Translations under genes and position numbers: made by a program
Source: Paragonimus skrjabini miyazakii
Taxonomy: Eukaryota; Platyhelminthes; Trematoda; Plagiorchiida; Troglotrematidae
Length of the DNA stretch: 64,000 nt
NCBI GenBank assembly: GCA_014338405.1
Contig: JTDE01002924.1
Coordinates: 21,167 to 85,166, forward strand
Direction: 5' to 3'
Part shown: piece after piece, positions 1 to 13,400 of the stretch
How positions within the stretch are numbered: the first letter of the stretch is position 1
Layout of the letters: each line of letters starts with the position of its first letter
The notes under the pieces: model-generated
Databases searched by the model: none
What the model was told of the DNA's origin: nothing
What the model saw: the letters and a program-made list of their open reading frames with translations, nothing else

Positions 1-1286
1 TCTCCGGAATACCGACTGTGTATTAAAGTTTGTCCCTACACCCACTGCCTTTTTTGAGAAGGTGGCGAATGATACATATATGTATCCACTTCAAAACTTT
101 CCCCAGTATTAGCAATGTATTTCACAAGACACGGACTATGCGTCTGAATATTTGTCTCACGAATAGGACGCACTAGTAAGTTGAACACGATCGAAGTCAA
201 TCTAAATAAAACGATCCAACCCTGTAACCTAAATACTGAATTCGCCTTCTTGATTAACAGTGCAGACTTACTGAAGCCCTAGATCCTGTTCACGGATAAT
301 GGTACCTAGCTTTTCGTCTTCAAGACAGTATCCAGTGTAGTCAGAGTAAAGGAGGTGCATTACTTCACATCTAGTCGTGTTGAATAGTGTCCGGTTGTCT
401 GTTGCTCAGCAGTCTAAATCGTCCAGATCACTCCACAACGTCTTGGTTTCTGTCACATTATCCACTGTACGCCATATTTTTGTGTCATCAGCACATAGTA
501 ATGGTGTGAACTAGACAAGCTGTGAAACTTCGAACATGAATAAAATAAGGAGCTGAGTCTCAACATTAAACCATGTCACAAACCGTTTGTCACACCGCTA
601 ATCAGAAAATGTATCACTGCCCTTAGCATTGTAACTCAACGAACCATGCGAGTTAGAGGCTTCTTTTATTATATATTGATACTCTGCTGTTAATGTGCCC
701 TTTTATCCAATATCATTGTCATTCCATACGAACCATACAATCGCTGAAGCAACAGCAAGATAAGAAACAGAATCATGTTTTGCATGCAACCTATTCCTCC
801 ATCTAGAATCAGTAATTAAATGCGGGTGATCGCTACGCCAATTTTTAAATTAGAGTGATGCCCCGAGTCTTCGTTGTACTCCGGGTTTTTTGGATTGATC
901 AGGCCCACCTGTTGAAGATTGCACTCGTAACCCCATGGGATACGGTAAAGCCTGCTACTCCTCTCTTACTCTCTGATAGTCTTCGGCTTTTAGATGTCAA
1001 CTAGACGGCATTTGGACTTAACTGCACGCATTCAAATTTACCAGAACCGTTTTTTGGTCCTCACTTGCCCTTCTCGATCGTTTTTACACTTTAGTGTTTG
1101 CTGCAACCAGAGCATGCGATTGGTTTCTGGTAAAACACCGCTCCATTTATCTTATCAGCCGTCTGGTAGCGCGTTTTTTTATATCTCCATACCTGCCTTA
1201 TGCATTGGTCTCAGTATCTTGGTGACTTCTGTCATTACAACAAGTCTACCCTGGCAAACCGTTTGTTTGAAAACACTCTTTTGTAG
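1..1286. other. SCYL2 intron, no exon recognised
   Basis: Inferred intron 5' of the first visible SCYL2 exon. I looked for the preceding kinase motifs (HRD-like, DFG-like, APE-like) in all plus frames and saw none. Short open frames here have no recognisable content. Confidence 0.55.
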
Positions 1287-1412
1287 GGTCAAGTGACTGC
1301 CGCCAGTGACATGTTCAGTCTCGGATTGCTCATCTGTTGCCTGTACAACCAAGGCCAAACTGTGGTCGATCGTCAAAACGACTACTCAGCCTATAGAAAA
1401 GCTGTAAAAGAC
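1287..1412 (+). CDS. SCYL2: SCYL2 exon a: pseudokinase C-lobe
   Basis: 126 bp, phase 0 at both ends, with acceptor TTGTAG and donor GTAAGT. It encodes 42 residues containing TAASDMFSLGLLICCLYNQG. This corresponds to kinase subdomain IX, where the Asp and Gly hold the catalytic loop, followed by the start of subdomain X. The preceding APE-like region is not in the window, so upstream exons exist outside it. Confidence 0.92.
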
Positions 1413-4400
1413 GTAAGTCTGGTCTGAATTCCTGTACGACCTTATCGGTAAGCATCCGTGGGTGCACGTCAGCTAACCACTCGTTTGATGGATATTGTTT
1501 TTAAATGATTTTTTCTCACACCTTGTGTTTTCGGTGGACCCTAGCTATTAACTTGCTAGGAAAACCGGTAGACGGGTTTTCTCATTGGTTAGTTGTGACC
1601 AGCTTGATTATTCCATAACATACCCACTCAAAATTCTCATAATTGAGAGTGGACGATGACGCCTCACAAATAATCATTCTGGTTTGCAAATAGAAGTTAT
1701 ACGCAATCATTTGGGATTCATTACCAGTCAGTAGCCTTTTTATACAAGCCTTTTTCTTATTCGTTAACATCATTATAAAAGAGTCACCGTTTGTTTCACC
1801 GAGTTATGCTCCACTGAATGTTAATAGGCCAAACCTCTTTAATAATGCCACTCTTGTAGTGCTCAGATAAGTAACTCACACGTAAATCAACTTCCCCGCC
1901 AACAGACCTTTCGCGCAAAGCCCAAACGCACGTAATGAAAATGCTTTGGGTTACGTGTTCTATCAGAAACAGATTATTGACAAATTTGAATTGCTGAATG
2001 CTTCACCGCTTCGAGGTGGATCACATACAACAAGAATGGTGTAGCTATCTGCCCCCACCAGTTACAGTATTACGCAAACAACGCGTCAACCGGGCGGTTT
2101 TTCATTCTTCATTGTTCGACACGTTACTCCGTTTTCCGCTATTGCACGATGGATCGGCTAGACATTTCACTCACATTGCATATGATTGACTGGATGAGTC
2201 AACTCAGTAACGAAACAACGCGGTTGTTTGGCAATGGCCACTCGGTCAGGTGTCAGTATGCCTAGTCGTCAAGGTACGCAGCAAACGTACCTTTTCTTCT
2301 GAAGTGACGTTAAAGGCGATCACTGATGGTGCCAGCTAGCGCCGACTTTTAGATGAGTATAACTTCAGCGCAAATCATACTTAAAGCTAACTTCGCGACA
2401 ATGGGGACATCTCTGATACTTCGAGTGAAATAACACCAACCTTGTATCCGTTCGTGAACTGTTACTTTGACAGCATCTTTTGGCAGTGATTTAAATAGAC
2501 CCAGACTACACATACCCCTGTCCTTTGTCCCATATTGCATGAAAGAACGTTAAAGTACTCTCGTCGGCTCAAAGATTAACATGATATTTGTGGGGGGGAG
2601 TGGTGCGTTGGTGCCGCAGAAATAGTTGTCATATGCGGAACAGAATATATTTCACAACACCGAACTCATCTCCTGTTTTATTTGCGTGTAGCTATAGCAT
2701 CCGCGTCTGTATATTAAATTTTGTGGCTGAGTGCACATTCTTGGCATTCACGTAATTTGAGGCCACAACTTTGAATGTCGTTTAACATTATGTGCGACCT
2801 CACCTGCTAGTTTCCTTAGTCAGAAATACTGGGTGATGTTATTGGAGAGGGTTACCCGTTTCCGATACGGCACAGGTTGTCTCAATATGTAATATTCTCA
2901 GGGCGTTTGTAAAATTCATATAATACGAAAATGGTTTCCCGTGTGCTGTGTCGACGCTTCTACCACGCAATAGGCCATGTCCGTACGGTGTATTTCCAAA
3001 GGCTTGAAGCAAGGGAATTTTGCTATGCTGCCTTTCGGTCATTTTTCACCTGCTTGGTTATGCTACTAATAAACCCCGAGTAGATGAAGAATTTTAACAT
3101 GTCATCTACACCCTGAACAAATCATCTAAAGCCTTGAACTACATTGAAGGTACTGCATGTGTTGTATGCTTATTTGGAGGCGTGTTTACGTTCTGTTATT
3201 GATCATAAATATCTGAAGTTGAGAAGACGTGACCGAACACTTCTTGTCAGAATAACCGTTGTGTCAAGTTTTTTCCTCAAAATCGAGCGACACTGAGACT
3301 GGGTTTAACTGCGTTACAATTTTGCCGGATACCAGTTATGTAGAGCCGTCTGAGACAGTTGTCTATCAGACCCTTGTTACGTTTTGCTCAAATGGAGCAC
3401 GATGGTGGAATTCATTGAAAGTTTATGTTGTGACGAAACTAGATCTCACCATTATCTCGAAATGCGCCTAAATGTTAAGACGTCCATTTATCATAGCACT
3501 GTGTGCACTGTAGAAGATTGCGCTAATTTTGATTCACTCGTCTTTCGGTGGTATCTGCTGAATGTATTCAACAGGACACATAGACAGTGCATTGTCAGGG
3601 TTCAGAATACATTGTTTATATGTACTCAGCTTGGATTGTTCTGATATTTTATGATACCTTTAGCGAGTCAATCGTATATTTCAGGTTTCTGTGACATTTA
3701 TAAGTGTCCCTCGGATTTGGCCACCATCTATAGTACAGCTGAGCCGGTATTGGCTGACTGTACAGTCGAATGATCTCATGCAAACCAATCAACAATATCG
3801 TCAAGTTTTTATTCATCCAGCCGAATTTCGTATTAGCACCCACCGGTGTTTAACGTAGGCGGTGGAAATTGTTAACTCAGCCTCGCCGTTCCGCCTTGTT
3901 AAAGTTGTTTTCTACTCTGATAATTCATATGTAATCATAGAACATGGCGTTGGTTGGCGGATTAAGTCGACTACAAGTACACGTGTTCGGTTGAAACTTT
4001 AACAAATTACCAGTACGTTTAGGACAAGTAATTGAATACTGAGGTTCGTCGAACTTTCACGAACTTCATCAAGTTAGTGGATATTTAATTGACATCTGCC
4101 ACGATGCTGATGTTCACCATTGGTCGGGCATCTCTAGGATCTAATTCGGTGGCACTTCAAGTTGTAACACTTTCATTCTCACACTTAACACCCTTTGGTC
4201 TGACTTTTGCAAGCCCATAGCATAAGTTTATTCCTTAAGCGGAACTAACAACCGGCAACTGACTTTGCTGAGAACAGTGCACTTTACGACTGGCATACAC
4301 AAATGGGCAATTAAAAATCAAAGTGGTCCTCGTGTGAAAAAAAATATAAGAAAACACAAACTGAGGTGGTGTACTGTTGCCCATTTTAATATAAAAAAAA

Positions 4401-7400
4401 GTGTGCTTAACATGCGTTGAAACAGAAGTAAAGTTCAGTGGTCATTAGTTTCGTGACTGGAGCGGCGAAACCAAAAGACTTTATCAGTATATATTGGATT
4501 TATCTGGAAAACGCTTCCAACCGAAGACATGCACATTCTGTGCACAACTTTTAATCTACCACACATTTAATCGCGCTCAATTGAACAGGCGGTACTTAAC
4601 TATTTTTCAGGTGGGCGTTATATTTAGTATCCAACAAATGAGTGATAAAAAGTCTTTCATTTTGTAATCCCGTCAGATGTCACGTTAGTTTTACCCCCAG
4701 CTCCACGAATTCCACCATTTAAGTTTAAAGGCAATCACATTTGAGTGTGATTAAGGAAACCAGGTAGATTAGGCGAAATCATTGTTGGTTCCCTTCCTTG
4801 ATATTCTCATATCCACATATAAACGTATATGAGCATCCCGTTTAGATAGTGTTTGTAGCCATTCCCATCTGTCGCTGCATTAGGCCGACTGATTTCTCCA
4901 TCTACCTATTTACTATGTTCAACAGTTTCCCCAAGCTTTCCATCAACGTCGATGTCTGTTGTTCATTCAGTGGCTAATACACTCTCGATTGTATCAGGAA
5001 TAGTGAGCTCGTTTACGGTCAACAACGTAACGGTAGTTTGTTGAACAGTAGGACAAAATACTAGATCTTTATTGTCTCAAGCGTGTACAGTTGCATGGCC
5101 GGACCGAATTGTGGAACGCCAATGAATACACGTGTAGGCCTTCTTAGGCACAATCTTCTATCAGACAGGCAAACGAAAATCTGCACATGCATTGGCATAT
5201 CGTGAAGGATAAATCACACAACTGCGCACACCACAAGATCACACCGTTCACAGCACGTCAGTATGGTTGGCTTTCTCCACGGGTCATGTGATTTTTTTAT
5301 TGGACGTTTACATTTTATCGGCCTTGTACGGTTCTCAACGGTGGCTTCCTGATACAGCCCCTATATCTCGTCCAGTTAAACCTGACACTATATAGTTCCA
5401 TCGATCGTTCGCACACCAGTCATATTCCTGATACAGCACTTGGGTACCCGTTTCACAAAACGACCTTCACTCTATGCACTTAATGTGTTTTTATTTTGTC
5501 GTACCGATGTACACTACCTCACCCGCAATCATCGACGCGCAACGCTGATCCTTGTAAGTGCGGCCAGGCCTGTACGTATCAATTGACAGTGACGTTTTCC
5601 TGTAGTCGACAGCATCTCATTAGTTTACGTATGCTCTTCATTCTCCATCGTTTTCATCGTCTAGTTTTCCTAATAAGTGTCGGTATGCTCAGGCTAAAAG
5701 TACATCTTGTCTGATGTTCCTCTTTGTCTTCCGTCACTCAGATGACCTCTATTTGCGCAACCAAGATATCCCGACTACCTGAGAATTTGAAGGAGTATGT
5801 TAAATTGATGCTTTCTGTTGATCCAGCTTTACGCCCGAGTGCACTTCAGTTCTCGCGAGTGAGTGAAAATTCCGGTGATTTGTTGTCGCTTGACCTACTT
5901 CCTTTTACAGTTTCGTATTATATGAGTAATGTGGTGGGGTGCATTGTTCACTCGTTTCTATGAGCTTGGCATGGTGATGACTCTATTTTTTCTATACTTT
6001 CGCTTGTTATGTTTCATTCTATTGTCCACATTTAATAGAAGCATCATAAGGCAGAAGATGTGCGCTGGTAATTTGTGAGTACCTTAATCAGTCTCCCATT
6101 ATTTCGACCATAACAAAATTGAACAGAGATGGTGAAAGTTACCAGTCTTCGAGATGAATTTGTTAGACAGTTCTTAGACTTTGACTTGACCTGAAGTGTG
6201 GGAATAAAACACTGGAACTATAATAGCACGCTTTTTTTAGCATACGCCTATGTTTCAACGGCTGCTAAAACCAAACTCGATCAATTAAGTTTAATACGAC
6301 GTTCTAGTGTGGAAAATCGGGGATCGATAGCCGGTGCTATGTGTGACACCGCTCTGGAATTGTCCAGAGCGTAGAAATGTTAGCTGCGTATCACGCTTTC
6401 AAACTCAACTTAGCTTGTCCGGACATGCGAGGCGCATATTAATGAAACGCGAGCAGAGTCTAGTGGGTGTCAGAGCCCTAACCATAAGCTACTTCTGTGA
6501 TTTTTCAAGGTATGAGTTTCTTTTTGCACATAGTCACTACCATCGAATGCTCTCAGAACCCCGGACGTTCTCGGTCACCCATGGTAGCTGAAGTGACTGA
6601 ATTAAGGCTTCCATTTATGCTCCACTATTTTCGAAAAATAACTGCACGAGGTCGTATGGGCTAGCGGGCTTAATGAGTTTCAAGGCCGAAATCCAACCGC
6701 AAACCTCATTTCCAGTAGTGGTTCTCGGTTTACTGACAAAATCGTGATACTAGGGCCATGCGGCAGCAACCTGGTAGAAGCAAGAGGTTAACCGAGTTAG
6801 CCTTCAAACTGGTCCACCCAACGGAGCAATCTTCTAGGCCTATTATTAGCGAGTATGCCACCTGCTTTGGTAGGCTAATTAATAGATAAACTGATGCAGG
6901 CAAATTTAACGCACCTAATAGTATTTTTTAAGGCAAAAGCTAATTCCATCTCATCAACTTGTCTGGTTAACCATGCCTCTGTATCGAGAAGTAGGCTACA
7001 CTTCAGTTTCTTCTTGTGCTCATCATCATCACTATAGCAGCCATGAGCCTGACCAAAAGGTACTGTGGCTCGAGCTGCGGCTCAACTCAGCAGTGACGTG
7101 GAATATCCTAGAAGAAAACGCTACTAAGAAGGTTGAAAATTAATAAAAGAAGACTAAACGGAAAAACTGGAAATGGTGTGGATACGGGTACGCCATTGAC
7201 TGCGACACACCGTCATCTCGGATAGCGTCTCTAACCAGCGGTTGGAGTGATCACGAGGATCCCAGCCAGGCAGACGACACCTACCCACTTTGCTCAATCG
7301 AACAGTCAGGGTCTTCATATTTCGTCACCACGTTGTTGCATAATCAACATGTGGTTTCACCCAACTGTTGATGGTTTCAGTATATAATGCCCGGTACGGT

Positions 7401-10400
7401 AAACGATTAGATGACATACGGAGTACGTGACCCAACCATCGCAGGCTGTGCAACGTGAGTAGTCGACCAACTGATCGCGCATCCCAAGCGTCGCGGAGTA
7501 CGCGCCGGCGAACTGCCGCACTGCTCACGTGATCAGTCTATTCAAGGTGGGCTATTTGGTGGAGACAACGATGGTCAAATACAGCAAGCCTGTTGATATC
7601 TTCCTTCCGAATAGGTCACGTTTCCTAAACACAGCGCAAAACAGAACGTACACAAGCATTATATACTCTTTCTATCACCGACAACCTAACGTCTTTCCGA
7701 CGCTACAGATGACACCATTTTCCAAAGGCAACGTTGATATCTCATCAGCAATATTGCAAACTGACGAGATACTGCTACCCAAGTATTTGAAACTGTTCAT
7801 AATCTAAAGCGGATTACCTTCAATGAAGAAAGTAGGAGTTGAAGTGCCCCAGTCTTAAAGCAACACTTTGCACTGAAGGTGCTAAGAGCATTCCATACAG
7901 ACCAGCCCGGTCAGTCACCTTGTTCATCATGGTCTGCATGTCTTCGGCAGAGGGGCTAAGTAGGACAACGTCGTCCGCATACTCCAGACTGGTCAACCGA
8001 GGGCCAGGAAAAAGCTCAACACCAAGTTCACTGGACTCCTCGAGCGCATCCTCCAGAATGTCGTCCATGACAAAATTGAACAAGAAGGAGGATATTGGAT
8101 ACCCTTGACGAACACTACTAGAAGTGATGATCACCCGAGACAGTTGTCCATAAACTTACATCCTGCTTGCACACTGACCACACGGTGATCCCAAGAGATT
8201 AACGTAGTTCTCTAGAACTCCCGTGCGAAGAAGACAGTTCCATAGAACGTTACGAGCAACTGAATCGAAAACAGCCTTTTGGTCCAAAAGACCACGACTG
8301 TCAGCTGTCAGTAACTGTGCCGATGTTCCAAGATCTGTCGCAAAGTAAATCTGTTGTCAATGCATCCTAGACCGGATCGGAATCCCGTCTGTTCTTCGCG
8401 TATCTGGCTTTCTGTGGGCTTAGTGAGCCGACGCAAAATGAGGCCAGTGAGTAACTTGGGCGCAATAGACACCAAATTGATGCCTCTGTGGTTGTCACAT
8501 AGATTTCTGGCCTCCTTTTTGGAAACGGGAATCACTATTGATTCGCACCAATTTCGAGGTGCCTCGTCAGGTTCCCAAAGCGTCTGGAAGAGTTTCGTCA
8601 GTTCTGGTATCAACCTACAAACACTGTTCTTCAAAAAAGAAGGAGAGAGGAGGTCTGGACTGGGAGCGTTGTTACGCCTCAATAACTTAAACTCCAGAAA
8701 CACTTCTGTTCCCGAAGAAGGACCATCTGGGACGCTTTCGGGTCCCATCGTGTACATCGTCTCGTTGAGGCCAGCTGAACTGCTCTTCAAAATGTTCAGC
8801 CCACCTGTCAAATCGGCGCGATTGACTGGTAATTAGTGGATCACTTTTTTCACACGTCGTCTCACTTACACCGACTCGACGACCAGTACAATCACGGACC
8901 ACGGAAAAGGCTTTCTACTGTTCCAAGATAATAAAAAAGCTCCGTCCACCTCTTTTGGCTGTTCGACCAATTGTTGCTCACGGTGTTTGCGCAAGCTTTT
9001 GGTCAGTTTGTGTTTGAGTTGTCGACGGTCGTCGTCGTATTCAAAACCAAGTCGAAAGAAGCGACACTTGTTCATGAGGTTTTACGACTTGACAAAGACC
9101 CATTTCTGTCGCAACTGTACACATCTCTGTGAACACAGCATGTTTTCATAGCTGCGACGATTTGCTCCCAGTGTTCGTTAGGTTCTCCCATACGACTCGA
9201 ACTGGGCAGTTTGTTCACAAATGCTTCCTGGTAAACGTTCTTTACACTCTCCCAGCCCGGATGCCATTTAGGTTTCTTGCATTTACAAATGTATGACTTC
9301 TGGGCAAACTACAAAACAAAACGAACACGCACAGCAGAATGGTCCGAATTCAGGTGGTTGCTCCAAAATGTACGACAGACTTTAACGTTATGGGGACACT
9401 TGTAACTGACTGCAATGTAATTGAGTTGGGTCCACGGCTGAGACGCACAAAGAGGTCTGTATGTAACACAATGCTTCTTCCTGTGTTAGAATGTGGCACT
9501 CGAAATATAGAGACCGTGGGTGGTGCACAGCTGCAGCAGTCTTTCGCCATTGCCGTTGCGTTGTGCCCGGACACCAAACATACCTCCCAGCCGCTTCTCA
9601 TCCGGAGAAAGACGACCATGTTGAGCATTAAAATCACCAGCAAGTATGACGATGTCTGAGTGTTTAGTTTGCTTCAGAGGGTCAACGAGAGCGTCATAGA
9701 ACGTATCCTTGGTAACATCCGAACAGGTGTCCGTTGGAGCGTACGCCGATATAATGAATACACAACGTCTTTCTGATTTACGCCGACAGACGTTAACCAC
9801 CGTGTTGAGTCTGACGGCGCATAAGTGACTGTTCACTGGGATCCAATCGAGCAAACATTGTTCTGCTCTGGAACTCAGTGCGATTCCCACTCCAGGTTGA
9901 CCGCGAGATTCAGCGGCGTCACCAGAGCTCAAGTGGACAACGGTGCCAGAATCGTAGACTCGCGTCTCCGACACACAGCACACATCAATACCCAGACTTG
10001 AGAGAGTACTAGCCAAAGCAGCTTGCCGACCGACTTGTCGGAGAGTGCAGATATTGAAGGCGCCAATGTTTACCATTTGTCTTGGCTTCAGAAACAGTTA
10101 TCGCCCGAAAGCACATAGAAGGCAGAAGAAATGGGAGGTGAAACAGTAGGAGTAAATCGTGTTAGGTTAGTAATTTCGTTGTGGGAGAACGATAACTTCT
10201 GATACTTCTCGGTCGTTTATGCCGTGGAAGAGAGTTTACTTGAGAGACCCCACCCCGAGTCTCTGACTCGAAAGTCTGACCTGTGAGACAACAGGATACA
10301 AGATTTTCTTGGGGGATCTTATCCGGAGCCAATGATTCAAGAGTCTGACTCATTTGACAGTGGGGGGCTTGCCTAACCCGAGAGTATATTGAAAAAGACA

Positions 10401-13400
10401 TTGATGTCTGATTCTAAGCACTGCTCCGCGCAGTGGATGTACTCGAAGTTACATATCGTTTACTTTGAAGAGCAATATACATAGCTTCGTTCAAAGGAAG
10501 AACAAACGGTGACACCAAAATAAGCAACAGATATATAAAAAAAAAGTGAATGAAAACAAGCTGTCTGTCAAATGTGAGACGTTGCATGGTTAGTAACATT
10601 GAACAGTTGACAAGTCCTCCCACAAGAATAGCAGGCGTTAATGAAAAGTTATATATGGCGTATATACTGAACAGTTTTNNNNNNNNNNNNNNNNNNNNNN
10701 NNNNNNNNNNNNNNNNNNNNNNNNNNNNNNNNNNNNNNNNNNNNNNNNNNNNNNNNNNNNNNNNNNNNNNNNNNNNNNNNNNNNNNNNNNNNNNNNNNNN
10801 NNNNNNNNNNNNNNNNNNNNNNNNNNNNNNNNNNNNNNNNNNNNNNNNNNNNNNNNNNNNNNNNNNNNNNNNNNNNNNNNNNNNNNNNNNNNNNNNNNNN
10901 NNNNNNNNNNNNNNNNNNNNNNNNNNNNNNNNNNNNNNNNNNNNNNNNNNNNNNNNNNNNNNNNNNNNNNNNNNNNNNNNNNNNNNNNNNNNNNNNNNNN
11001 NNNNNNNNNNNNNNNNNNNNNNNNNNNNAATTCACATCACAGCCCAAAGTATGGAGGACCGATTGAATAGCGGCATTATAAGAGTCGGTCCCGTACTTCA
11101 CAATCTTGTCTGTCCGGGCAAATTGGCTCCGGTAACCATCTACAATACTGACATCAAGCACCACATCAGCGTCGTCACGAACTACAATCACATCGAGTTT
11201 GATGAACGAGCTCGCCGTTGGTACTCGCAACTCCTCGAAGACTGTAAGCACCCAAGTTGCGCAGTCGTTTCGCCAGGTTGTGTCGGGCACAACGCACGTC
11301 ATGGGTGATCCAGCATGACTGTAGAATATGAGCAAGGCTTTCCGGTTGACCGCAGTTTCTACGGCAGAGAACTGAGTGCTCACTTCGGCCACCTCGTGAA
11401 TTTCGCACCTTAGTCCGCAACAGACTACATCTGAGCTCGATGGCGCAAATAAAGATTCTGGGGAAGATACGATCTGGGTCAAACAGCCAACGATTCGAGA
11501 GTGGAGAGCATGGCACTTCCCGAAGACCACGGCCGTCAAGCGATTGGTAGAGTTTATCCATCCATGCCACATGGGCTTCCTCTTTGTCTGTCACCACTAC
11601 ACTGGAATGTTCATTTCCCTCAAGATAGGACCAAACGAATTATCTTTGACCACGTTCCGCAGAACTGGACATTGACTGGAGAGAAATCTCTCCACTCGAG
11701 ATTTGCGCGAGCTGGGGATAGTGGTAGGCAAACTTGGGATGCCCAAACCGCCCAAACGAATTGGAATATGGATGTAGCTGGTTGGTGTGTCTTTAGGAGG
11801 GCGAAGCCACTTCCGAACAAACTGGCGAATCGTACAATCCATAGCTTTGAGCGTGTTACGGTGGGCTGGGCTCAGCACAAACGAGTGATTCATCTTCGGG
11901 ATCAGATGCTGTCTCAGGAGTACAAGACGTTAGTCTGGCTTCAAGGGCGCTTTGGTAGTTTCATCCAGCATCGTACGAAGTTGCTGACGGTGATTAGTGA
12001 ATACTTTACCCTTCCAGGTGAACGGGATACCTAGATAGGTCATCGTGTCGGAGGCGCTTAGTCAATGGATCATATCCGGGTCGAAATGGATAGATTCATC
12101 GGAGATGGTAGTTACATTGTGTTTGTGGTCACCACGGATGACCATGAGTTTAGTTTTCTGTGTGTTGATCTTCAGTCCGGATAGTTCCAGGAAACTAGCG
12201 GCGGCTGCAGGCTTCTCAAAGAGTCGCGTAGGATTCTCAGCTAGAAGGATCAGATCGTCGGCGTAAGCTAAACTGCTAACCAGTGTGTCGTGGAACTGGT
12301 AGCCAAGCTCCGGTCGAGATAAGGCCGACACCTCATATATTGCCATGATGAATAGTAGCGGGGACAGTGGGTCACCCTGGCGAACACCACGCTGGGACCG
12401 GAGAACGGAGCCATTGAGCGTGGCGGAAGCGTTCATGTAGGATTCCGCAATGTAGTGCGTTAGTGGTGGAGTAGCATCGAAGGCTCGGGCCGATCTGATA
12501 ATCGAATCTTGTGAGATAGAATCAAACGCTTTGGACACGTCGACAAAAGTCGCACACAGACTGGAAGACGTGGAACATGAGTTCCGAAGCAGTGCATGAA
12601 ACAGGGAGGTCGCCTCAAGGCAACCATCACGGTGTAGGAATGCAAACTGGAGAGCGGGCAGTTACAAGCGCGAATTCCAACGATCGGCCAATATCTTGTG
12701 GAAACAACGTATCAACGTTGAAGATACGGCGATAGGTCTGAGCTCAGTAGGAGATGAAGGGTTGTTCACTTTGGGTGCAAGCGTGATGCGAGAGTGGCAT
12801 AAGTGGATTGGACAACCTTGGGTTAGCAGGAACAGGTTGAATTATCCGGCCAAGGTATCAGCTTTCATACGTTCCGATTGTTTGGGCAGCAGTTTGTCCA
12901 AACCTGGAGCGGTGTTTCCCCTGTGCTTCAAGTTGCGTGATACTTCTCCAGTGATCGGATCGACCAATGACCATTCCGGAGGTAGAATTGTGCGAGATGA
13001 TCGCTCATCAACGTGCGGATGAACAGATAGTACCTCGGACCAGTATTCGTTGGAATTATCTGGAAGGCCACGGTTCATCTTATAGGCAGTTCTCCAGTTG
13101 CCAGAAGAAACTGCAAACGTAGTGTCTTTCTTACGCTGGTGGTACAGCGTTTGGATTGCTGCGTAATTAGCCTTCCGTATCTGTTTCGAGTTTCGTTCGC
13201 ACGTTAACACGACTACGTCGTCGAGTGACAAGTTGCCAGGTGTACGGAAAAGCTAATGACGCATGCATGTTCAGCAGCGATTTAGCTTGTACCACTGTAA
13301 AAAATACCTGCCTGAAGACCGCGGGCAATAGCTAGTAGTTCATCACTGTGTAGGAAAGCCTCGCTATTGGACTCCAGTTGGGTAATCGCTGTTTGGATCA

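Larger units (their letters stand above)
7015..10405 (-). mobile_element. RTE/jockey-like LINE, near full length, broken
   Basis: Reading the minus strand from 10405 downward gives a leader region, an apurinic-type endonuclease (10076-9486), a linker, a reverse transcriptase (8811-7820) and a C-terminal tail (7528-7180) with the family phrases LRWLGHVLRMS and RLPGWDP. It ends near 7015 in short TGATGATGATGAG-like repeats, typical of such 3' ends. Several frameshifts and stops break the single long frame expected, so the copy is dead. Three other plus-strand regions of the window (17750, 44960, 47246) carry sibling fragments, and 20831 repeats its 5' leader. Confidence 0.85.

Noticed and set aside
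10550..11308. Plus-strand 252-codon frame
   Set aside because: Crosses the 350-base gap and is antisense to the R2-like endonuclease.
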